Of a stretch of DNA of 21,939 nt, positions 16,799 to 21,939 are shown in pieces. Position 1 is the stretch's first letter; each line of letters starts with the position of its first letter. Under the pieces are notes generated by a model. The model ran no database searches, was not told the DNA's origin, and worked only from the letters and a program-made list of their open reading frames with translations. This DNA is from Gallionella sp. UBA6045 (lineage in GTDB: Bacteria; Pseudomonadota; Gammaproteobacteria; Burkholderiales; Gallionellaceae): contig DIYV01000165.1 of assembly GCA_002429165.1 (NCBI GenBank), forward strand, positions 1-21,939, given 5' to 3'. The translations under genes and the position numbers were made by a program.

Positions 16799-17689
16799 AT
16801 GTCTAAGACACAGAAGAGCACTACCCTCAATCGCAGCGACATGAGTGTTGACGGAGAAATCGAGATAGTCGCTTTGACTCACGGATTCGGGAAGGGCCCG
16901 ACGCGTTCTGTAGTTATCTCCGACTGTAACTTGCGGCTTGCACCTGGGAAACTGTCGGTGATGATTGGTCCTTCGGGCTGCGGCAAGAGCACGCTTGCCA
17001 AGCTCATCGCCGGATATTTTCCGCCTGATGAAGGACGAGTCAGTATCGATGGCCGCCACGTGACTGGCCCGGGAAAAGACCGGTTGATGGTTTTCCAGGA
17101 AAGTGCTCTATTTCCATGGATGGTGACCGAGGAAAACGCGATCTTTGGTCTGCGTGCCTCCGGCTCCACCGACAAAGCGGACCAGCACCGCGCAGGCGAT
17201 CTGCTTGAGCGCGTCGGTCTAGCGCACTTCGTTAAAAAATTTCCTGGCGCCCTATCTGGAGGGATGCAGCGTCGACTGGAAATGGTCCGTGCACTGGTCA
17301 ACGATCCGGCACTTTTCATTCTCGACGAGCCGTTTCGCGGCCTGGATGCAATGACGCGTACGCTGATGCAGGAACATTTCGCACAAATGTTCGAGCAGGG
17401 CCGGCGTACAGCACTCTTTATCACGACTGACATCGACGAGGCGCTCCTTCTGGCCGATCAGATCATCATCATGAGTCATAGTCCAATGCGGGTGACCAAG
17501 ATTATTCCGGTGGACGTCCCCAGGCCGCGAACGATGGCTGACTTGTTCACGAACGAACATATCAACGAGATCAAGTCTGAGGTGATGAAGGTGCTCTACG
17601 CCGAGGTGATCAAAGCATTTAAGGGAAGCAGCCGTGTCGAGGGAAGCGCTGCTACTTCGCTCCAACAGAGGGTGGGCTCGACTCAGTGA
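16799..17689 (+). CDS. ABC importer ATPase 2, switch histidine missing
   Basis: 296 residues. Walker A GPSGCGKS (57-64), Q-loop VFQESALFPW, signature LSGGM (152-156) and Walker B FILDEP (Asp176, Glu177) are canonical. The switch motif reads FITTD: Thr210 replaces the His that senses the ATP gamma-phosphate. I checked the codon (ACT, 17426-17428) in the sequence. These differences are complementary to those of ATPase 1. A Ser/Gln-rich C-terminal extension ends the protein. It is the last gene of the nitrilase operon; a 530-nt gene-free stretch follows. The open frame extends upstream to 16658, but that part is the permease gene read in another frame. Confidence 0.91.
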   Translation: MSKTQKSTTLNRSDMSVDGEIEIVALTHGFGKGPTRSVVISDCNLRLAPGKLSVMIGPSGCGKSTLAKLIAGYFPPDEGRVSIDGRHVTGPGKDRLMVFQESALFPWMVTEENAIFGLRASGSTDKADQHRAGDLLERVGLAHFVKKFPGALSGGMQRRLEMVRALVNDPALFILDEPFRGLDAMTRTLMQEHFAQMFEQGRRTALFITTDIDEALLLADQIIIMSHSPMRVTKIIPVDVPRPRTMADLFTNEHINEIKSEVMKVLYAEVIKAFKGSSRVEGSAATSLQQRVGSTQ

Positions 17690-17945
17690 CGCTCGCAGTA
17701 TCCTCCCTTAATATCCCTATTGAATCTTTCCCCGAAACGGTAGACACTTTTCAGCCAGATTCACCGGTTGAGTTAGTAGCACAAATGCGGCCATTTATTC
17801 TCACAATGTAAAAAGTCTGCTATGGCCGAGAACCAGCCCTTCGAGGTGCCTTGACTGAGTGACTGCTCGGAGACGAAATTAGCGGCTACTCGCGCACCTC
17901 TGAAAAAGGTGACAGTTGGTTACCGACCTGATTTTTTGTTTTTCT

Positions 17946-17982
17946 CCCCTGTGCGCCGCCGAGTAGCGGAGGCGCACAGGGG
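17946..17982. terminator. Strong hairpin after the nitrilase operon, atypical terminator
   Basis: CCCCTGTGCGCC (17946-17957) pairs perfectly with GGCGCACAGGGG (17971-17982) around a 13-nt loop that can itself pair CCG with CGG. The T-rich run lies before the stem on the plus strand, not after it, so it does not fit an intrinsic terminator in either direction. Its role is uncertain. Confidence 0.35.
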
Positions 17983-17996
17983 ATTCCGGCGAGGAA

Positions 17997-18186
17997 GCTT
18001 TGCATAGCCATTCGACTAATCTGCCAAGCTGCTTTGCATAGCCATTCGTCTAAGTCACCAAACTACGGTGACATAAGCCGCTGGTTAACGCCAACCAAGT
18101 CATTGATGAAACAACTAGCCATCTCACTAAGGCAGCAAGCTGCCAAGTGATTGGTTATGGTTAACGACAGCCAAGTCGCTGGTTAT
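17997..18186. repeat. Cluster of hairpin-family repeats downstream of mfd
   Basis: A 23-nt segment at 17997-18019 recurs at 18031-18053 (22 of 23 identical, 34-nt period). Copy C, 18038-18087, pairs GTCACC with GGTGAC. Copy D, 18114-18158, pairs GGCAGC with GCTGCC around AA, then continues with CACT/AGTG. A further right arm, GCCAAGTCGCTGGTTAT, is at 18170-18186. All share AGCCAT-N3-ACTA and AAGT-N3-TGGTTA with copy A and the copy in mfd. Confidence 0.75.
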
Positions 18187-18219
18187 CAGGGCGAACGGCC
18201 TGACAGTACTAACGAATAA

Positions 18220-21873
<3,654 letters not shown>

Positions 21874-21899
21874 GAGAACAGCCTGAAACAAAGGCGCGC

Positions 21900-21905
21900 A
21901 TTATA
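21900..21905 (-). promoter_or_regulatory. Candidate -10 element of mfd
   Basis: A perfect TATAAT on the minus strand, 26 nt upstream of ATG 21873. A matching -35 is not clear at normal spacing (only AAAGTT-like sequence), so the promoter call is tentative. Confidence 0.5.
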
Positions 21906-21939
21906 AGCCAAGCGCGCGAACAAACTTTTACTTTACAAT

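Larger units (their letters stand above)
17690..18219. other. Gene-free region with hairpins and a repeat array
   Basis: 530 nt between the convergent ends of the nitrilase operon and mfd. It contains a wide inverted repeat (GAGGTGC 17843-17849 with GCACCTC 17894-17900), a strong 12-bp stem (17946-17982) and a cluster of hairpin-family repeats (17997-18186). No coding sequence is supported. AT-rich sequence before about 17830 shows no gene. Confidence 0.7.

Noticed and set aside
17725..17760. GAAACGGTAGACAC-like sequence resembling an insertion-sequence end
   Set aside because: I could find neither a matching opposite end nor any transposase fragment, so it is not called as a mobile element.
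17997..18186. Repeat cluster considered as a CRISPR array
   Set aside because: Units are irregular in spacing and are hairpins with variable tips; there are no uniform repeats with unique spacers and no cas genes.

Overview
The window looks like chromosomal DNA of a Gram-negative betaproteobacterium, most likely of the Gallionellales/Nitrosomonadales type (Sideroxydans- or Gallionella-like). The best taxonomic clue is an operator, GAACGAACGTTC, that sits between the -35 and -10 elements of a DNA-repair operon. It equals the non-canonical LexA motif I recall being reported for Sideroxydans lithotrophicus and relatives, not the usual betaproteobacterial CTGT-N8-ACAG. The assignment is an inference; no rRNA gene is present.

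Left edge (1-1964, minus strand): most of a reductive dehalogenase of the self-contained BhbA/NpRdhA type. It has no Tat signal, an internally duplicated corrinoid-binding fold and two [4Fe-4S] clusters, and it runs off the window. A 355-nt divergent intergenic region with two separate inverted repeats follows.

Middle left (2320-10617, plus strand): a DNA-damage block. It holds an SRAP (YedK/HMCES-type) DNA-protein crosslink protein, a UvrD-like helicase behind the LexA-type operator, then imuA, imuB and dnaE2, the mutasome for SOS translesion synthesis. A 26-nt sequence occurs in opposite orientations just outside the two ends of this block.

Middle right (10964-17689): a LysR-type regulator transcribed away from a tightly packed operon. 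The operon encodes a nitrilase, a periplasmic substrate-binding protein, two different permeases and two different ABC ATPases of the nitrate/taurine importer family. The two ATPases have complementary defects: one has a degenerate signature motif, the other lacks the switch histidine. This predicts one heteromeric importer with one canonical and one degenerate ATP site. Together with the dehalogenase 10 kb away, it suggests uptake and breakdown of nitriles, possibly halogenated aromatic nitriles. That last step is a hypothesis.

Right (17690-21939): a 530-nt gene-poor stretch with strong hairpins and several copies of an imperfect-palindrome repeat family, then mfd (transcription-repair coupling factor) on the minus strand. 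mfd carries an in-frame insert of 192 bp (64 codons) bounded by imperfect 23-bp inverted repeats. The insert contains another copy of the same hairpin repeat, so a mobile-like intergenic repeat has apparently become part of a coding sequence.
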